NCBI GenBank assembly: GCA_963580455.1 | Contig: OY756965.1 | Coordinates: forward strand, 1,190,501-1,254,500 | Reading direction: 5' to 3' | DNA from: Euonymus europaeus | Taxonomy: Eukaryota > Streptophyta > Magnoliopsida > Celastrales > Celastraceae | DNA length: 64,000 nucleotides | Shown here: piece after piece, positions 1-15,305 of the stretch | How the letters are laid out: every line of letters begins with the position of its first letter | How positions within the stretch are numbered: the stretch's first letter is position 1 | Made by a program: the position numbers and the translations under genes | Notes under the pieces: model-generated | What the model was told of the DNA's origin: nothing | Seen by the model: the letters and a program-made list of their open reading frames with translations, nothing else | The model's database searches: none

Positions 1-615
1 TTGACGGCAGAAACTAGTTTCTTAAAAAAAAAAGGAATAATGAAGAAGGAAGAAGGGGCAATCCAACTAACTGTCAAGAAAATGCCTAGCAACCATATAC
101 ACCATGCAGATGGCTATAGTTTCCAAAATCATTCAGATCCCCATATTTCAAACAAAACAATAATTTGCCACATCGAGCAGATAAATCCAATGAAGAAGTA
201 TCAGAATCCAATACCGGGCAAAATTCTAGAAGAACCACTTTTAAAATGGTGCACAGGAGGAGCCTATAAAATAAAAATCTATCTGAACATTAATCTCAGG
301 TCTAACAAATAATTACCAGTTCATGTTATCAAATATTCAAATCCATAGATTTTCAATTTGAAAACCAAGGACGGAAACAAAAGGTTGGGGAACTTATTTC
401 AAAAATTATCTCCTTTACAGAGAAAGCAAGTGAAAAACTAATCTGTAAGATAAACCAAAATATTTCCTATCATGAGACAGCCAAAGAAACGAAAAGAAAC
501 GTCCTCTATAGCGGAAAAAAGCATTACAATTCATTGAATTGAGCTGCCAAAGATGTTAGTTGTAAAGTACAAATAGAATTATGAACATACAAAAAAAGCT
601 ACCAAACAAACCTAC
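1..615. other. Presumed intron or non-coding continuation of the aspartic proteinase gene
   Basis: No exon could be supported here on either strand. The last recognised exon of the minus-strand aspartic proteinase ends at 616 with a GT donor at 615-614, so this stretch is most simply the next intron. The plus-strand open frame at the very start has no recognisable content. Confidence 0.5.
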
Positions 616-2885
<2,270 letters not shown>

Positions 2886-3418
2886 ATGTACTGATTAAGG
2901 AACCTAGACAAGTAAAAAAATATCCAAGTGAGGGGTGAAGTCCGCTATGCTATCTCAACCGTTCGATTAGTGATTAGAACTAATCTATCCAACGGTTGCA
3001 AATTACATTGTATTAAGTGGACCCCCATGCCACCCCTGGGCCAATTACACGTTGCTGTAGGAAACTACCAGGACGTTTCTGCTACTGCCTACTAGTCTCA
3101 GAAGCTCACTTTTCGGGATGTAGGAATGGGCCAATGGGCTCTTTTGGGCCTGAGTCCGGAATCATTCCTAGTGTGTGCGCTCTGTGCATATTACGTGATG
3201 CCGGATGCGGCTTTTTAATTGTAACCCATATAATAATATAATATATACGCCTGCGGTTATGGACTTCTACACATCTAGTTCCAACTCAATATAGCCCAAT
3301 TCCGGGCCCTGCAGTCTTCACCACGAGTTTTGTTTTTTTGCACACCAAGAAGCATTCCTAATGGACACTTGATAATCCCATTATCAAACACTTGAAACAC
3401 TTGACGAATGGCCCTTTA
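2886..3418. other. Intergenic, presumed promoter side of the proteinase gene
   Basis: No gene seen. The stretch should contain the minus-strand promoter of the proteinase, but no convincing TATA box was found. It ends at the TTA duplicated by the first MITE (3416-3418). Confidence 0.4.
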
Positions 3419-3679
3419 GGCTATGCTTGGGAGATGGGTTGGGAGGTGTTGGGTTTGGAGGGGTTCATAAAAGTGAACCCTTCATTGGTATGAGAAGGGG
3501 TTGAGAGCTTTTAATGTGAATGAACACTTTCTAACCCCTCAAAATGAGGGGTTGGGAAAAGGGGTGTTGGGAGGGGTTCGTGAACCCCTCCGAACACCTT
3601 GAAGTGTTCGCGCCAAGCAAGGGTTCGCTTGTTCACAAATCTCTCCCAACCCCTCCGAACACCTCTCTCAAGCAAAGTC
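3419..3679. mobile_element. Tourist/PIF-Harbinger-like MITE, copy 1
   Basis: A 261-bp element flanked by TTA on both sides (3416-3418 and 3680-3682). The left end reads GGCTATGCTTGGGAG; the complement of the right end reads GACTTTGCTTGAGAG, so the ends form imperfect inverted repeats. The inside is GT-rich on the left half (GGGTTGGGAGGTGTT) and CCCAACCCCTCC on the right, so it can fold on itself. It has no coding capacity. A 3-bp TTA target site and GG-starting ends fit the Tourist type. Confidence 0.8.
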
Positions 3680-3682
3680 TTA

Positions 3683-4022
3683 GGCTATACTTGGGAGATG
3701 GGTTGGGAGGTGTTGGGTTGAGACGGGTTGGGAGAGGTTGGGAGGGGTAGAGTTGGGAGGTGTTGGGTTGGGAGGGGTTCATAAAAGTGAACTCTTGATT
3801 GATATGAGAGAGGTTGAGAGGGGTTGGGAGCCTTTAATGTGAGTGAACACCTCCCAACTCCTCATTTTGAGGGGTTGGAAAAAGTGGTGTTGGGAGGTGT
3901 TGGGAGGGGTTCGGGAACCCCTCCGAACACCTTGAGGTGTTCGCGGAAAGCAAGGGTTCAGAGGGGTTCGCTTGTTCACGAACCCCTCCCAACCCCTCCG
4001 AACACCTCTCCCAAGCAAGGTC
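3683..4022. mobile_element. Tourist/PIF-Harbinger-like MITE, copy 2
   Basis: A second, longer copy (340 bp) of the same family starts directly after the TTA that ends copy 1 (3680-3682) and is followed by TTA at 4023-4025. The left end is GGCTATACTTGGGAG; the complement of the right end is GACCTTGCTTGGGAG. The extra length comes from duplicated GGGTTGGGAGG blocks near 3705-3780. Confidence 0.8.
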
Positions 4023-4025
4023 TTA

Positions 4026-4484
4026 ATTGTTTTAGATAAAATTAAATATTTCAAGTGTCTCTTATAAGAATTGCTTTGGGATCCAAACAATAAAATTACA
4101 CAACACTATCTTCTTCTTTCTCTTTCTTTCTCTCATTACACTAGTGAGCAACTCCAATGGGGAGTGTGTTTTAAGCACTTCAAATTTTTCAGTGCAGTCC
4201 TACTTGTATTACAGCAAAACACATATTCCAATACAATTTTTTCAAATCACTCTTTCTACACACTCTCAAAATTTTCAGTATTATTATCAAGTGTACAATT
4301 GGAGATAAAGACACTTGATAAGTACCAGAGATAGTCAAATGGAGGAAAAGAATTTGATTATAATGTAAGCAAAATTTCCATGTGATTTCAAGTGTGATTT
4401 TGTGTCAATTGATACACTAGTATTGGATTTTTAAAAACAATCTAATTTCAAGTATGAGATAAAACATATCCATTATAGATGTTG
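4026..4484. other. Intergenic, no feature seen
   Basis: AT-rich sequence with a short CTTT run near 4110-4135. No exon, RNA gene or clear repeat border was recognised. Confidence 0.4.
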
Positions 4485-5078
4485 AGTGCAACCATTGTGG
4501 ACATTTTACAACTTCACACTCGAGAGTGCACAATAATCAAGACATATCAAATGATGTGTGGCTTGAAACCATTGTAGTATTATCGAGTGCTACATTTGTT
4601 GCTAGCATTGGCGTTGCTTAATTTTTAGGGCCCTGAAAAATCTGTCTCATCATTTGATTGTTCTTAGTAACCTATAAATTAGAATTTTCAAATAATGCCT
4701 AAAAATATTTATTTTTTAAATATCAATTACTGTGTTAACCAAGGTTGAAAAACCGAACCAATCCGATCGTGGACCAAACCTCAGTGCAACCATTGTGAGC
4801 ATTTTACAAGTTCACATTTTAGTGCACAATAATCAAAACATATCAAATGTTGTATAGCTTGAAACCATTGTACTATTAGACACATGAAGTGCTATATTTT
4901 TTGCTAACGTTCAAGTTGCTAATTTTTAGGACCCCAGAGAATCAGTCTCACCATCTTACTGTTCTTAATTACCTATAAATTAGAATTTTCAAATATGCCT
5001 TTTTTTAAAAAAAAATCTCAATTACTGTTTAAACCAAAGGTTGAAAAACCAGACCAATCCGATCGTGGACCGACCCTC
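4485..5078 (+). repeat. Tandem duplication of a 300-bp unit
   Basis: Two diverged direct copies, 4485-4782 and 4783-5078. Both start AGTGCAACCATTGTG and share GCACAATAATCAA, CTTGAAACCATTGTA, CCTATAAATTAGAATTTTCAAAT and CCAATCCGATCGTGGACC. The copies abut with no spacer. No open frame is conserved between them. They differ by many substitutions and small indels, so the duplication is old. Confidence 0.8.
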
Positions 5079-6155
5079 TATTCAGTCTGTTTTATGACAT
5101 AAAAATCGGAGAATGAAATAACCGACCTCTTATGAGAGAATCCTCCATTCCCCGGTGAATTGGCCGGTTCATGCAAACCGACATATTGTATTTTCAAAAT
5201 ACCAAAAAATCAGCATTTTATTTTTTTATTTTAAAAAATTGAGCGTATCAAAAAGATATTGTTTTTTATACTTTGAACACACAAAACGACATCGTTTTGT
5301 TCGTGTTAGGGCATACTTGATACTTATCTCCTGTATTTTTTTTGTTTGAGAGATGTCCATATATTTTGACACAAGCAATCAAGAGCGTTTGCTTGGCTAA
5401 ACATCCTCTTTAAGATTACGAATAGAAATAAAGAAGACAATTTTAGTTAGATATCCATTCTTGCTTCACGTGTATGAAGTATGAACATTACCACTTTAAT
5501 GGCGGCTCAAACCCCATAGTTTGTCCAACCCCAGAAAAGGCAAAGTCAAAAAGGAAAAATGCACAATGTCCGTCCGTGACGCTTAAAACAGCTGAAGATA
5601 CAAGTAGTTTATTTTCCAAAATGAGACGAAAACTTCCATATGAGAATAGAATACTGATAATAGCAAGCTAAGTCTCTGAATCTAGCCAACCACATCGGGC
5701 TAAAATGACCAGAAGTTACCAAATCCAATACGACAAGAAAAACTCCAACAAATCCCCTTATAAAATGCCACTGTTAACGTTGACTGCATGCCATTAGATG
5801 CACGTATCTTTATAAAACAAAAAAACTTTAAAAGATTTTCACCTTTATCTCTTCTCCCTCTTGTCTTTTTCTTACTGGGTTTGTCTTGATCTTCAGAAAA
5901 ATACAAAGAACATTGGCATAGATACAGACTATAACGTATAAAGTGAAACAACCTTGCTTTGCTTCCAAAAACTACACAAAAAATGAAAATACAGTGAATT
6001 GTGTTCTTACTTCATTTTTCCTTTTCCGCTCTTTTTGACTCTATGTTGACACATACAACTGGCAAGAAATTATTCAGACATTCATGTCTAAATACGTAAA
6101 TCCTATTGAACAACAAAGAAGAAAAGAATAGAAGAAACAAAAATATTACTAATCT
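5079..6155. other. Intergenic and 3' flank of the WRKY gene
   Basis: No coding exon supported. The part next to 6155 is expected to be the 3' untranslated region of the minus-strand WRKY gene. The short open frames here lack family resemblance. Confidence 0.4.
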
Positions 6156-8246
6156 TCAATTCTCCGGAAAATTTGAATCATTACTAACCTTGTTGCTAGT
6201 AGTAGTAATATTCCCATTGCTAGTGCTGGTGGTGGCAAGGTTGGTAATGGTATTATTGTCAGTAATGTTGTTTGGTTGAGCACCACCAATTATTGAAGTG
6301 ATCGCTGCGGCCAGAGCGGCCATGAAGTTAGGATCTGCTGTAATAGCAGCGGTGGCAGCGCTCACTGTGTCGGCGAATGTGGTCTGGTGCATTGCTGGTG
6401 CTTGCAATTGCACGGGGTGGTCCATATCTTGAGACATTTGTAAGCCAGAGAATTTGGATTGGTTGTAAAGTGTCTGACCAAATATCTGAGGCAGTAGTGC
6501 AGCAGTTGATCCATTTGGGATAGGGAGATGGAATTGGTTTTGTGGCTTTTGGAACTGTAAAGAGTTTGGTGTTTGTGTTAGGTCCAATGTAACAGTAGGA
6601 AATGGGGCTGAAGCTGATATAGTGGCCATGCTAGAAGAGCATGGGAGGAGAGTCCTGGTTAAGAAATTGGAGTTCATTAGTCCATCAGCACTCGACATAG
6701 ATCCCGATAGCAGCATTCGCGCTGCCGATGTAGTCGTTGATGCCATTGCCATTGCAGCTGGGGGTAAAGGGTGGTTGTGATTGCCTTCATATGTTGTGAT
6801 TAGTATTGTCCGATCCTCTGCACATCTTTGCACCTGTTTGATAAAATGTCAAAAACTCTCATTAAAGCATATGAATGATTAACTACAAATTGAATAGTCC
6901 TTGATGGGATGAAGCCTCAAAACATACTTGTTTCCGAACTGGACAACCAGCAGCCATGGTGCAGCGATAATAAGCGCGAGGACATGGATTTCCTTTTGCC
7001 ATCTTTTGCCCGTACTTCCTCCATTGGCATCCATCAGTGATCTGTGAAATAAACAAAAAGAAAACCAATTGAAAACTAAAACAAACATAAAGTGTCCAAT
7101 TTTAGGCATTTGTAGCATAGACTCTTGCATCAGACTGCATACCATAGGAGCCTCTGATCTTGCTCTCACCAACACGCGAGCCTTTCTCATGGTGGCCTCA
7201 GTCTGATCATCAGTTTTGGAAGAATTGAATTTCGGAACCTTATTAGACCCCCAACCATGATCTGGGCTATCCTCTCTTCCATTAATTCTCCTATCTTCAC
7301 TATTCACATTCTTCCTCAATACCGTCTCTTTCGACGCCAACTCTCCGCTGTCTCTCGGAGATCCTGACCGGTCCTGGCTCGAAGAAGACAGCAAAGGGTC
7401 CTCGGTGTCCATGGCGCGAGAAGCCAGTCCAAGATCCATCAACTTTCTAGGCACTTTAGCTTCTTCACCTTTCCCATGATCAATTACAGCATGCTTTGAT
7501 TGTCCATTAATGTTATCAGGTTTTTGGTCCTGCTGCTGCATAACTGTAACTAAATGCATCTGCAGTGCGTTATAGTTACTCGTCACCTGTTTCAAAACGT
7601 CCCTCAGACGTTGATTCTCCGTGTTCATACGCTGAAGCTCAGCTTGAAGAACAGCCATCTGACGCCAACGAACAGTCCTTTAAGACAAAATAATTCAAAA
7701 ACTTGCAAACAGAAATCACCCCAATTTTGTTTCAATACTTACCTCGCTCTTTACTCTCTTGTCTTCCATGTTGGATGAAATTCCATCATCCACCACAGAC
7801 TGATCGCTACTTGTATTCGTAGTAAGCAGATTCAATCCAGTCTGCATCGCAGACAGAAACGTCTAATTCAATAACAAATAACAAACTTGAATACCAACTA
7901 TATATTGAAACGCGTCACTCACGTTTACATTCAACTCTAATCCGACAAGATTTTCGGCGTCCTCTTTCATATCGTCAACGAGGGTATTCGCAGGATCGTC
8001 GTCCTGTTTTTTCTCGGCGAAGAAATCCATCTCGTCGATGACCGTCCTTTTGTCATCAGAGCAGCTGAGATTGAGTGGGAATTGGATGGTGATTGGAAGA
8101 GACAGATCAGCGGCGGCGGCATCCATGAGCCGGCAGTCGAGGTGTTTGATGTTGTTGGTGGTGTGAGTGTATTCGGAGATTGGGTTGAGTGGGAACAAGT
8201 ACCGAATTGGATCTGAATCAATGAAGAGTCCACCACCTTTGGCCAT
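6156..8246 (-). CDS. WRKY transcription factor, group IIb (WRKY6/31/42-like)
   Basis: Nuclear DNA-binding regulator, expected to bind W-boxes (TTGAC cores). Five exons on the minus strand: 8246-7923, 7841-7743, 7658-7143, 7041-6928, 6833-6156, total 576 residues with intact frame. Residues 145-180 form a leucine-zipper-like heptad (L145, M152, L159, V166, L173, V180). WRKYGQK is at 320-326. Zinc ligands are C340, C346, H370 and H372, spacing C-X5-C-X23-H-X-H, which is group II. The intron before VQR inside the zinc finger (Q351/V352) and the long N-terminal zipper are hallmarks of groups IIa/IIb; the length favours IIb. The C-terminus is rich in Ala, Thr and Asn. Arabidopsis relatives act in phosphate and senescence control, but the role here is inference. 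Confidence 0.94.
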
Positions 8247-9506
8247 AAATCATAAATCAAAGAGATAGAGAGAGAAGGTGAGGTGCAGTGCAATAGACTC
8301 GGCAATAAAAAAGGGGTCGAGACTTTAAAAGAGAAGACCGATTACTAGTGTTTGTGTTGTTGACATGCTGTGGATGGATTTTGGAGGAGGTGGCACGATT
8401 TGACGAGGGATAGATGTTGTAATTATTCTAGGCGTAATTACATTTAAAATAAAGTTGATTTTAAAAGAAAAATAATTTTAAATTCTAAATCCCATGTTTT
8501 TTATATGAGAAAACTTCTCGCGTAATAGGTCGAGGCTCTGTGCAGGGAAGATCATGCAGCGTGAATTTTAGCATACGTGGGCTTACAAGGGTCCATTCAA
8601 CAATAGCGACAATAAAACTTAAAACTCATGATCTCCCACTTACGTAAGGAGTTGTCATGAAATCTCATTGGGTATGTTTAATATGGGTATGTTTAATAAG
8701 GATGTAATGATTATAAGGATAATTAGAATTATTTGGGTGAATTAATACTCATATTTGTTATACACGTATGTTATTTACCCAAATAAATTTTTTAGACAAT
8801 TTTCTTCATATTTTAAATTTAATAATTACCTACGAAAAAAATTAAATAATAATTACTTTAATAATACATTACACATTTACACCCTTATTTACTACTCTCT
8901 TTATCTCTTATTTTGAATCTCGATCCTTAATAAAGTTTTCATAAAAGTCTCTTGTTTTGAGTCCTTGGAGGTATGTGTGGGACCAGTTGACAGTTGGGGT
9001 CCACATGAGACTAAAGTGGGGCCTCGGATTGAGTGAAACTGTGAAAAGTAGTTCGAGCTTTTTCCCTTTGTCAAATAGTGGTGCGTGAGTGAGATTGACG
9101 CGTTCCAAAAATTCACCAGCCCTATTGGCCCGGCATGACAAAAGGGTTGCCTCAGTCAACGAGACCTGGGCCCGCTGCTTCTTCATTTGAAAGACTTTTA
9201 AACAGTTGGGCCCACTCTAGTGATTTTGACTTTTGACACGTAGGAGTGGGTGGATCGATCTGGAACGACTCTATCGCCTCTTCGTAGACCGAATAATTTG
9301 GGTTCAAAGCATTTTGTCTAGACTGGAGAGACCCTTGCCCTTGCCCTTGCCCTGACTCACTCGTTTATTCCCTTCATCATCTTTTGAGTTTCTTTCTTTC
9401 TTTCCAGTCCTCAATCCACGCTGTAACAATAAAAATCACATTCTCACGCATGATTTAATTTGATCAAGTTACAACCACCACACCATACAAATACATGCAC
9501 AAAATA
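8247..9506. other. Upstream region of the WRKY gene and intergenic DNA
   Basis: The first few hundred bases should hold the WRKY leader and minus-strand promoter. Beyond about 8450 the DNA is AT-rich. Two overlapping minus-strand open frames near 8901-9186 have no recognisable motif. A short CCCTTG repeat is at about 9330-9352. Confidence 0.4.
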
Positions 9507-9625
9507 CAGTGGCGTATCTGAGTTTCATATAGTCTGGGGCGAATTTTATAAAAGAGGTCACATAATACAGTGGCGTACCTGAGTTTCATGAAGTTGGGGG
9601 AATTTTATAAAAAGGGTCATCTTGA
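9507..9625 (+). repeat. Short direct repeat (CAGTGGCGTAYCTGAGTTTCAT)
   Basis: Two adjacent copies of a unit containing CAGTGGCGTAYCTGAGTTTC followed by an AAGTYGGGG-like stretch and GAATTTTATAAAA, at about 9509-9565 and 9567-9620. The wording resembles transposon-associated repeats that are common in plants, but the ends were not defined. Confidence 0.55.
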
Positions 9626-10692
9626 AAAGAAGAAAAAAAACTATAAAAGAGTTTAAATGAGTTAATTTTTTTATTTTTAAACTGAAATGGAGTACAAATT
9701 GATGGGTTAATTTTTTTCCTCAATTAAACTAGAAAGATTTGGAACGACTATAATATTAATATTTTTAAAAAATATAAAGTTTTAGGTGACGGACCGTCTC
9801 GCTCCACGCGCCATCATGATAATACACAATGACAAACTTCTTGGGATTGACCCGAATGTGAAGGGTTCATTGGTGAAGTAGTAGGTAGGGATTAATGAGG
9901 AGATTGGGTTAGGTGGGCCGCATTGTTTGAAAAGCGAGTCAAATGAAGCAACATGAACATGCATCTCCTTCTTGATTGTTCATTCCAATTGTATAGAGAT
10001 ACTAATTAATCATTTGTTAGAAAATTCAAACACATAAAAGATATATTGTCCCTTTTTTGCCGAAGACCAGCACGGATTTGCCTTCTTAAGAAATATTCAG
10101 AGTTCTTAGGCCTAAAAAATACATCATTTGTATATAAATGCGGTGCATGATTTATATGAGAGAGGAGGTCAAAATATTGACGGAGTTGGGGATCAGCGCT
10201 CCCAATAAATAAGATAATTGGATTATGTCAATTCAATGTGGAATAGATATTATTTGGTTTTTAAAATCCACGCGAGTCGGTGAGTGAGATAGTTTAAGTG
10301 ATAATATATATTAGTTTCTAAAGACATCATGTGACTTTTTCTTCATGCATGTTCAAAGTGCATGAACATGAACCCCTTTTTCCTTTTGTACGTGGAAGAT
10401 TGCAGACAAAAAAATAATATTGAAGGAAGACTGGAAGAGTAAAGAAATGTCGCGCGGAATAATGTACTTTATTTGTTTGGAGCAAAGCCAGTCTCGGGAC
10501 ACTAATTATTATGTTCATTTCAGAGGTAATAAGGGGTAATTAGTTACAAATTAGCTTTATGAGAGGTTCAACAAAAGTTTAGGGCAATTTATTAAATAAG
10601 ATCGCTAAGCCAGCTCTGGCATTTCTATTGTCAATTAGGTGAGAAAAGAAAAAAAACACATGCGGACCTGAGTACCTGACGATTTAAATTTA
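9626..10692. other. Intergenic, no gene seen
   Basis: AT-rich DNA. Text near 9640-9740 (GAGTTTAAATGAGTTAATTTTTTTATTTTTAAACT) resembles text near 61040-61100, suggesting a shared degenerate repeat. No exon supported. Confidence 0.4.
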
Positions 10693-10939
10693 GGTTATGC
10701 TTGATAGATGAATTGGGAGGTGTTGGGTTGAGAGGGGTTGGGAGAGTTTCATAAAAGTGAACCCTTGATTGGTATGAGAGGGGTTGGGAGGGGTTGAGAG
10801 CTTTTAATGTGAGTGAAGACCTCCCAACCCCTCATAATGAGGGGTTGAGAAAATGGGTATTGGGAGGTGTTCGCGCCAAGCAAGGGTTCGGAGGGGTTCG
10901 CTTGTTCACGAATCCCTCTCAACCCCTCCGAACACCTCT
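10693..10939. mobile_element. Tourist/PIF-Harbinger-like MITE, copy 3 (right end lost)
   Basis: Same family as the copies at 3419 and 3683. It starts after TTA (10690-10692) with GGTTATGCTTGATAG and shares the TTCATAAAAGTGAACCCTTGATTGGTATGAG core and the CGCCAAGCAAGGGTTCG block. The right terminal repeat is degraded after CCCCTCCGAACACCTCT, so the second TTA cannot be placed. Confidence 0.72.
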
Positions 10940-13096
10940 AAAAATTAAAGTTATTTAGTATCATTCTCGAGAGTATATTTGATTTTCATCTTAAAAGATT
11001 TATCATCAAAGATATAAATATACATATATATATATATATATAGGGTGTGTGTATAGATTTAGTAGTTCTCAGCGACTAGTTATATATATTGATTAATTTA
11101 AATGGAGTGAGATTATGATGACGATACGAAGAAGTTATACTTTGAAGTTAGAGAAGTAAATATTAAATTGAGAAAACAATATACTTTTTCTACCCCGATT
11201 TAATATTCTTCATCTTTGTTTATGTTTGTGAGGGACCGACGTGCAGTGTGCGTTCTTTAATTTTCGTTCTCGTTTTCAACACTCTTTTAATTTTGTTTTT
11301 CTCAAACTTCAAACCAACTTCTGCCGTAGGGATGATAATTCTGGATCGTATAAATTTAAATTATTCAATTTTTTTTCAAGTAAATATCTAAAGAAGAGAG
11401 TGCAAGATTGGTTATGTGACATTATGCTTGACATTGTAAACATTAAATTAGAATAGTTAGGATCCATATGAGACAAGAATGCAGGTCGATTTAAAACTGA
11501 AGATCAAATAATATTGTTATGTAACCTGCACGTAGCCTACATGAGCTAACAGTGATTTCAGGTAAGCAGCACGTAACCTACATGAGCATCAAGTTTTGAA
11601 AACTTGCATATCGGATTTTACGTGATTTGATTTTATGTGTTAATTGGTAACTAATTTTATTTAATTAATTAATTTAGTTAAATTGATTGATTGGAATAAA
11701 ATCAAGTTTGTTTTAAGAATGATTATATCTTTCATATTTTTAGAGATAATCATCTCCTTAAACTAAGGAAGTCTTTCTTTATTTTTTATGGCCATGATTC
11801 CAAGACTAAGACACAATCTTTTTCCTAATTTTATGGGTTAATTTTATGCATATCTTTTAGTCCATTATCTTGGGTTTTATTGATTCCTACACATGTTGTA
11901 TATATTGCATTTAGAAACCAAACAATTCTAAGTCTTTTACTCGTCTATTCTGAACCGTTTTATGTTTTTTTGAACGAGTTTTTGTGTTGATAATATTAAT
12001 AAATTATTACATTACACTTTGAGGGCATTCTTGTATGTTATTGGAGTTTGAAGTTATTGGAGTTTGAAGATTTCAGTACGACTGTGGAGCATCGTGTGAA
12101 AGAATCTACTTGTGATTAGATGTATCAAGTGAATCAGACAATAAACTAGTGTAGGTGATGTGAATCATAGCTATAGGGATATTTTTATAACCCTTTGTGA
12201 ATAGTGTATTGCTTCAAAAGTTGATGACTACAAACAACCGAATTTTTTCCCTAAATTGAATTTTCCTGATAAATATCGTATGTCGCACTATTTAATATTT
12301 TAATATTCAATTGTTTCAGTTGAGATTTTTTTTTTCTTCAAAAAGAGCAAAGTCAAGTCTGTTTCCCCATTTAGGAGAGGGAGAGACCCATCATTCACTG
12401 TCAAACTGTTAACTTGTTCCCTCAAATTTCTCTAGAGTTTTGCTTCAAATAGAGGTTTTTTAGTCGCTAGTGAGACACAACCATGTGAAATTCCCAAAGT
12501 TGTGCATGAAATTATTATTTGACAAGGAGAGTCGTAATAAAAAATAATATCGCTATTTCTACTTAACAATCTCTATATTGCATTCGTAGTCTACAATTAT
12601 TGTAGTTAAAAATGTCTGTAATTACCTGAATAACCCCAGAATCATGTTAAATTATTGTTTGAAATGTAAATATTTTGATACTCATAATGTTAAAATATAC
12701 TAGAATTTTTAAAAAAATCATAACCCTTAAATCCTAGAATTTGAACCCCGAACCATAAATCTTATACCCTAAATGTCCACATCAATAATTAGTATTTGGA
12801 AAAAGAAATCAAGACTTAACATTATTTTTTTAAAGGAATTGTAGTCAATTTTAGCTACAATAATTGTAGCTAATTTCATTCATAATTCGAGAAAATTAAT
12901 TAAACTATTTATAATTATGTGCAAACTGGCCCAATCAAATTCAACTTAATTGGATTAATTTTCTCATTATAATAGATAAGATCCATCATTCTGTCATGCA
13001 CTAAAATGTCGACTTCAAATACAATTTAATATTTGGCATTTTTTTATTCACGTTCGACAAACCAAGTTATATAAACAAAATTTACAAATGAGCAAT

Positions 13097-13098
<2 letters not shown>
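10940..13098. other. Intergenic AT-rich region
   Basis: No gene recognised. It includes a TA microsatellite at about 11018-11042. A pair of short direct repeats reads GCACGTARCCTACATGAGC at about 11528-11547 and 11569-11588. The longest open frame (11241-11456) has no family resemblance. Confidence 0.4.

Positions 13099-13142
<44 letters not shown>
13099..13142 (+). repeat. CT microsatellite followed by TA repeat
   Basis: About 17 CT units at 13099-13132, followed directly by a short TA run. The plus-strand open frame spanning it simply translates the repeat. Confidence 0.95.
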
Positions 13143-13144
<2 letters not shown>

Positions 13145-15305
13145 TCCTTAGCCGGTAGAGGCCTACTAGTCTTCTGTCTGGCTATAGAAATAAATAAGAA
13201 AGACTTACCAACTTTTGTCAAACCAGTTGTCAATTTGATCCATCCATCTTGGGTAAGCCTGGATCAAGCATGCATTCTGTGAAAGTAATGTGCAGTCTAA
13301 GGTGTTAGTTATATTGTCAATTCTATCCCAATTTGAATATTGGGTCTTGCATAATATTTTGTTCATCCTTTTCGCTTCTCATCACTCACAAACCACCATT
13401 GACTTCATATGCATGATGTTAATTTTGAGATAAATAGTGTTTCGCAGCCATTAATTTACAAATTACATGCAAGACTGTTGTGTAGCTGAATTCCCCTCCG
13501 TTATACTCTGTTTGAAATGTTGATCAATGTGGTCCAGAATTTCTATCTACTCGATCAAATAAGATGTCAGAAATACAGAATTAGTTGAGGTTGCGGTATT
13601 GAAGGGTAAACGTCTATATATATTATCCCAATTGTCAAACCTAACCTGATCATGACCCAATCTTTGTAATCAATCTTGGCAAATTAACACTGCAGGAATA
13701 TCCAGACAATTCAACTTCAGTTTCTTAAACCTGTAGTACTTTCATAGGGAAGTTGAAAAACAATGAAGACTTTGTGTAGACTTTAAAGAGAGCCGTTGTC
13801 AGCTGCTGCTACCATTGGCGGCCGGGTACATGAAGAATTTACGGAGATCTTACCTCCTATAGAATTAATATTTGTGAGAGACTGTTTTCAGGAATCAAAC
13901 AAATCAATAAATTTTAGAAGAGAATGAATAATGTTGAGAATGTTTATTTTTACTGATGTAGTGATATTCATAAATGTGTTTTAATAATGTGAATAAGTAT
14001 TTGACATGACTTTTTGTAAAAGATGCAAAATTCAATATTCATTTTAATGTCATTTTGTTAGATAATAGATGGACGAATGCAAGAGTAGACCCTTTACAAA
14101 TATCAAGAAAAGAAAATATATTAAGATTTTTGTTTTGCTAATATCACAATATTAATTGAGACGTGTTTTGCTAATATAGATGAGTATATGATTTGACTTT
14201 TTATGTAATAAAGATAAGATTTAATTATATAATTTTAGTGAGTAACAAAATTTTATAGAATTTTATGGTTGTGATTGCTCTATCGTATACTTATCGTTAC
14301 ATGGAAGAAGGGGGGTCAACATGCAAGTTGATTGCTTTGAACTAAAATTAATTGGACATAATCAAGCATTGACCATCACAGCTCTAGATGGTTCACCATG
14401 TAAAAGGACACCAGACTAATAAGTAATAAATAATAGCTTTAACTTATGACCACTCACATATTCCGCTACAGTTTACCTGATTGAGCTGGAACCTGGAAGA
14501 GATGACCTTGAATTGTTATCAAAAGCTCAGCTTCATTTTTCCGAGTATTTCTCCTATATTTCAACACTGACAGAAGTTAGAGGCATTATAACTCAAACGT
14601 ATGACCAAAGACAGAAGAAAACAAAGGAAGTTATGAATACTAGGAGTTTGAATTGACAAACAAAACCTTGAAACCTGCCATTCCCAGACTTAAATGTCAT
14701 TCATAAATTAGGCGCATCTTATGATGAACGCCACTGAGCAATTGTCTTCATCAAGCTAGCAATTTGACAATTCAAGGGCAATAAATTTTCATCAAGCTAG
14801 AATGACAAGAAAACAAATGACATATCTCAGGTAAGTACTAGCCAGTTACCGGGCAATCGAACAGCACAATTTGTTTGACCCAGATGCACGAGAGCACACA
14901 CAATTTCATAATTTGTGTCACAAAATGTTCGTAAAAACCAATAATAAGCAAATGTGAAGTAATCAATCTATATGACTACAATTGTATACATAATAAAGAT
15001 ACCCAATTATGGACTGAATGTAGGATTCCCAAAAGAGCAACTGAGGAATCACCATATAGGGAAAAAGGACTCATCCATATGCAACATACTCCAAATATTC
15101 ACAGGAAGTAAATAAAATTCCCCAACCAAACCAGGCAAGTAATTACATAAGGACTAGACTCATTAGAAATATCACCGGGATTTGTATCCTCACACACTCT
15201 GTAATAACATACTTAAAGGCACGTCCATGGACGATAACGGGTCAACACTCAACACAAATGGTGGATAAAGGGGCTTAAAAGGGATTTATCAAACGAGGAA
15301 ATAAC
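13143..15305. other. Intergenic and 3' flank of the hydrolase gene
   Basis: No exon was recognised. The part near 15100-15305 is probably the 3' untranslated region of the minus-strand hydrolase gene. Confidence 0.4.

Noticed and set aside
3544..4090. Open frames on both strands inside the MITE pair
   Set aside because: They translate inverted G/T-rich MITE arms; both strands are open because of base composition.
8901..9186. Two overlapping minus-strand open frames upstream of the WRKY gene
   Set aside because: No domain, no splice context and no resemblance to a known family.
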